Assembly: GCA_964589375.1 (NCBI GenBank)
Contig: CAZPSA010000022.1
Span: forward strand, 1 to 16,960
Source of the DNA: CAG-533 sp964589375
GTDB taxonomy: Bacteria > Bacillota_I > Bacilli_A > RF39 > UBA660
DNA length: 16,960 nucleotides
Direction: 5' to 3'
Position 1 is the first letter of the stretch. Each line of letters opens with the position of its first letter. Of the stretch, positions 14,759-16,960 are shown in pieces. A program made the position numbers and the translations under genes. The notes under the pieces are model-generated. The model worked only from the letters and a program-made list of their open reading frames with translations. It ran no database searches and was not told the DNA's origin.

Positions 14759-15310
14759 TTATATCTCCCTCATTAAATTCTTATTTTTATAAGGATTTTT
14801 TTTGTCTATTCGATCAACAAATAAGATACCATTTAAATGATCTATTTCATGCTGAAATGCGATTGAAATATCTTCTCGCACTCTTATGGTATATTCTTGC
14901 CCATTTTCATCATAAGCTTCAACTTTCATTCGAGCATATCTTGGGACGATTCCTTCAACTTCCCGATCAACACTTAAACAGCCTTCACCTTCACCTACAT
15001 AAATTAACTCTTCACTAGTACTAATGATTTTAGGATTGATAACCACATATCTTTTGAAATTTCCTTCTTCTATTTCTTCGGAAATAACGAATATTCTTTT
15101 TAAAATTCCTAGTTGGACAAATGATAAACCCATACCTGGTCTTAAATCATATTTATTACTATATTCCTCGATTTGGCTCATTTCTAAATATAAAAGAGCA
15201 TCATCTATTAATTGTTTAGTTTCTTTATCTAATGGAAAAGTGACTTCTTTTGATACTTGATGTAAGATTTTATTATTTTCATTTAATATTTTAATGTTAG
15301 GTAATTTCAT
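14759..15310 (-). CDS. def: Peptide deformylase
   Basis: Metalloenzyme that removes the formyl group from the N-terminal Met of new proteins. The 183 residues match the longer Gram-positive (type 2) enzymes. The three active-site motifs are present. Motif 1 is GMGLSFVQ at 59-66, a variant of the usual GxGLAAxQ that keeps the glutamine. Motif 2 is EGCLS at 109-113 (metal ligand C111). Motif 3 is HEIDH at 154-158 (H154 and H158 ligands, E155 catalytic). AAAGGGG lies just upstream of the ATG. The 3' end faces parE, and the final lysine-rich codons double as the parE terminator on the other strand. An extended -10 upstream suggests its own transcript, although the DUF192 gene reads toward it. Confidence 0.94.
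   Translation of the reverse strand: MKLPNIKILNENNKILHQVSKEVTFPLDKETKQLIDDALLYLEMSQIEEYSNKYDLRPGMGLSFVQLGILKRIFVISEEIEEGNFKRYVVINPKIISTSEELIYVGEGEGCLSVDREVEGIVPRYARMKVEAYDENGQEYTIRVREDISIAFQHEIDHLNGILFVDRIDKKNPYKNKNLMREI
14778..14803 (+). terminator. Probable parE terminator inside the 3' end of def
   Basis: TTCTTAT (14778-14784) pairs with ATAAGGA (14789-14795), a 7-bp stem with one G-U and loop TTTT, followed by eight T. It acts on the parE strand but lies within the last codons of def, where the T-run encodes lysines. Confidence 0.65.
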
Positions 15311-15336
15311 AAATATACCCCTTTCACTACGAGGTT

Positions 15337-15345
15337 ATTTTAGCA
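15337..15345 (-). promoter_or_regulatory. Extended -10 promoter of def
   Basis: On the minus strand TGC is followed by TAAAAT, an extended -10 about 27 nt before the ATG. No clear -35 is seen. The element lies in a perfect 8-bp inverted repeat (15334-15341 with 15348-15355), which could be an operator or only part of the AT-rich background. Confidence 0.45.
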
Positions 15346-15402
15346 AAAAAATAACTAAAAATAAAGTCCCATCTTTTAAGGATGATTTAAATATTAATTT
15401 TA

Positions 15403-15708
15403 CTAACGAGTAAGAGATTTTGTTAAGTCAATTTTAGTCCCAACTTTATAATATTTACTATAACCTTTAGGAAGTTCTAATGTATGCTTACTTTTTCTTA
15501 ATATTATAATTTTATTTGGTCCTACATTGTAATATTTTTCTTTAACTTTTAAGTCTTTATCTAAACCAATAACATCAATGGTGTCTTTCATAAAAAAAGT
15601 ATGAATAGATGATACATTTGGAAAAAACATCCCATAATTTACATTTTTTTGCTTGATAAGTCCTAATAATTTATCTTTAAAAGTTTTAGCAATTACTATT
15701 TTTAACAT
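15403..15708 (-). CDS. DUF192 family protein
   Basis: A 101-residue protein of the DUF192 (COG1430) family. Recognisable parts are the opening AKTFKDKLLGL, then GMFFPNVSSIHTFFMKDTID (the family's Met-Phe, His and FMK core), VIGLDKDLKVKEK, and LELPKGYSKYYKVGTKI at the C-terminus. Many homologues are secreted, but this one has no signal peptide. Function is unknown for the family. GGTGAT lies just before the ATG. It is transcribed toward def (92 nt apart) from a promoter interleaved with that of the divergent TPR gene. Confidence 0.85.
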   Translation of the reverse strand: MLKIVIAKTFKDKLLGLIKQKNVNYGMFFPNVSSIHTFFMKDTIDVIGLDKDLKVKEKYYNVGPNKIIILRKSKHTLELPKGYSKYYKVGTKIDLTKSLTR

Positions 15709-15723
15709 TAAATCACCATCTAA

Positions 15724-15752
15724 ATTATAACGTAATTTGACTTTTTTTTAAA
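15724..15752 (-). promoter_or_regulatory. Promoter of the DUF192 gene
   Basis: On the minus strand a perfect TATAAT (15724-15729) is preceded after 17 nt by TTTAAA (15747-15752). It lies within the divergent TPR promoter, so the two polymerases could compete. Confidence 0.6.
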
Positions 15753-15765
15753 GATATAGTATGAT
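15737..15765 (+). promoter_or_regulatory. Promoter of the TPR protein gene
   Basis: TTGACT (15737-15742) and TATGAT (15760-15765), each 5 of 6 to consensus, with an ideal 17-nt spacer. This is the best sigma-A-type promoter in the window. Confidence 0.75.
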
Positions 15766-15794
15766 ACTAAGCACTTAAAGGGGGGGTAAATATT

Positions 15795-16844
15795 ATGTAT
15801 GCACATAATAATTTTAAGAATAAGCAAGATATTAAAAGAAGATTGCATGAATTGTATGGAATGGAAAAGTATCGTGAGTTTGTAAACCTAATAAATGAGA
15901 TTGGTTTACCATATGGTGATGAACGTTTATTTTTTATGTATGGAAAATCCTGTTTCAAATATGGAGATGTTAAGACCGCTCAAGAAATATTTGAAAACCT
16001 TATGAATTGGGGAAATGAGAAATCTAAAACATTAAGTCGCAAGGAACTTATAAAAATATATTTAAGAAATAAAAACACTGTTTCTAAAGCTGAAAAACTT
16101 GCCACTATAAGTTTTGCTGAGGCAAAAACAAAGAAAGATCATGATATTGCTAGTAATTATTTAGCTCAAATTTATGCTTATAAATATGATTACCAAAGCG
16201 CTATAGATATACTAAAAAAGGCACCTGATGAAATTAATAGTTATATGATGGGCATTTATTATTTAAATTCTCATCAGTACTTGGACGCAGAAAAATGGTT
16301 TTTAGAAAATTTAGAAAGTGAAAACAATCATTATTTAACAAATTTCCATCTGGGAGAAGTTTATTTTAGAGAAAAACGTTATTTGGATGCTAAGAAACAG
16401 TTTGCTCGTTGTTTAGTTCTTAACCCTGATAAACCAATGGCAAGAATAGCCTTAGGAGTTTTATATAGAAAAACGGATAATTCGATTGAGGCACGTGATG
16501 AGTTAGAACGAGCTCTTAGTATGAAAACTAATCGTAAGGAAAAGAGCCGTATTCACTTAGAACTAGGTAAGCTTTATAGTAAAATGGGATTTTTTGATAA
16601 AGCCGAAAATTACTATTTAGAAGCTTTAGAGTATGGGGCATATAAAGAAGCAATTTATTTAGCTTTAGAAGATCTATATAAGAAAATGGGTAGAAATATA
16701 GATGCCGCTAAGATGCATGAAATTGGAATTTCTTGGGCTGAATGGTCTTCCTATAATTTTTTAAATGAAGAAGCCGAGAAATCATTATTTGGCTTAGAAA
16801 ATACTAACGATGTTGGGGAAGAACCTAAAGTTCTTAAAATGTAA
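15795..16844 (+). CDS. Cytoplasmic tetratricopeptide-repeat protein
   Basis: A 349-residue soluble protein with no signal or membrane helix, made mostly of helical pairs. The clearest TPR units are about 179-212 (LGEVYFREKRYLDAKKQFARCLVLNPDK), 214-247 (LGVLYRKTDNSIEARDELERAL), 251-284 (LELGKLYSKMGFFDKAENYYLEAL) and 285-311. Weaker units lie at about 47-78 and 147-178. TPR solenoids bind other proteins. No enzymatic domain is attached and the partner is unknown. The ribosome site is a run of seven G (15780-15786), 8 nt before the ATG. It is transcribed alone from a strong promoter, divergent from the DUF192 gene. Confidence 0.88.
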   Translation: MYAHNNFKNKQDIKRRLHELYGMEKYREFVNLINEIGLPYGDERLFFMYGKSCFKYGDVKTAQEIFENLMNWGNEKSKTLSRKELIKIYLRNKNTVSKAEKLATISFAEAKTKKDHDIASNYLAQIYAYKYDYQSAIDILKKAPDEINSYMMGIYYLNSHQYLDAEKWFLENLESENNHYLTNFHLGEVYFREKRYLDAKKQFARCLVLNPDKPMARIALGVLYRKTDNSIEARDELERALSMKTNRKEKSRIHLELGKLYSKMGFFDKAENYYLEALEYGAYKEAIYLALEDLYKKMGRNIDAAKMHEIGISWAEWSSYNFLNEEAEKSLFGLENTNDVGEEPKVLKM

Positions 16845-16960
16845 TTTTAATAAAAGATAAATAATATTTTACTGACAATTGAAGAATATAGTTAGTAGCA
16901 ATCTGATGTCAATAATTTAGGAAAATGTCTCAAAAAAATTTAAACATTAGCGGGAAAATT
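16845..16960. other. Unassigned 3' end of the window
   Basis: This AT-rich stretch follows the TPR gene and is cut by the window edge. I see no ORF, no T-tracted hairpin, no tRNA shape and no convincing promoter. It may lead into a gene or RNA beyond the window. Confidence 0.4.

Noticed and set aside
15334..15355. Perfect 8-bp inverted repeat as a terminator
   Set aside because: There is no T-tract on either strand, and it overlaps the def -10. It is kept only as a note there.
15358..15395. Weak hairpin (CATC/GATG) followed by T-rich sequence after DUF192 on the minus strand
   Set aside because: The stem is only four base pairs, and background AT content explains it.
16834..16850. TTAAAAT/ATTTTAA hairpin at the TPR gene stop as a terminator
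   Set aside because: It is AT-only, has a 3-nt loop and no following T-run.
1..16960. Mycoplasma-type code with TGA as tryptophan
   Set aside because: All tryptophans are TGG, no in-frame TGA occurs in any gene, and rsmH ends normally at TGA.

Overview
The window is a compact, AT-rich stretch (roughly 30% G+C by eye). Every tryptophan is TGG, no gene contains an in-frame TGA, and the rsmH-like gene ends at TGA, so the standard bacterial code applies rather than the Mycoplasma code. MraZ, DivIB/FtsQ, FtsL, a PASTA-type PBP, YlxM and a ParE-type topoisomerase point to Bacillota, probably a reduced, uncultured Bacilli or mollicute-related gut lineage. That placement is inference. No tRNA, rRNA, CRISPR array or insertion sequence was seen.

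Region 1 (1-1380) holds two surface genes. The first is the 3' end of a very cysteine-rich secreted protein with a clear thrombospondin type 1 domain. The second is a membrane-anchored protein with a Ser/Thr/Pro-rich stalk. A terminator follows. Region 2 (1392-3167) is argS with its own promoter and terminator.

Region 3 (3177-7317) is one operon: murG, ftsQ/divIB, a queH-prepilin fusion, ftsY and ylxM. Three successive gene junctions are 1-nt TAATG overlaps, and a good terminator closes it. It mixes wall-precursor synthesis, division, tRNA queuosine modification, a type IV pilin-like protein and SRP-receptor targeting. Region 4 (7338-11696) is the dcw-type operon mraZ, rsmH, ftsL, ftsI and an unknown membrane protein. 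It is led by four TGG boxes at exact 10-bp spacing that look like the MraZ autoregulatory operator.

Region 5 (11714-12805) is a separately promoted, highly acidic single-pass membrane protein with ZipA/EzrA-like topology. Region 6 (12793-15708) is parE, convergent with def (7 nt from stop to stop), with parE's likely terminator lying inside the def coding sequence. A DUF192 gene lies upstream of def. Region 7 (15724-16844) is a TPR protein whose promoter interleaves with the divergent DUF192 promoter. The last 116 bases hold nothing I can identify.

The most unusual items are the in-frame QueH-prepilin fusion with an internal ribosome binding site, the bacterial TSP1 domain, the glutamine in the ParE EGDSAGG motif, and two unknown membrane proteins next to the division genes.
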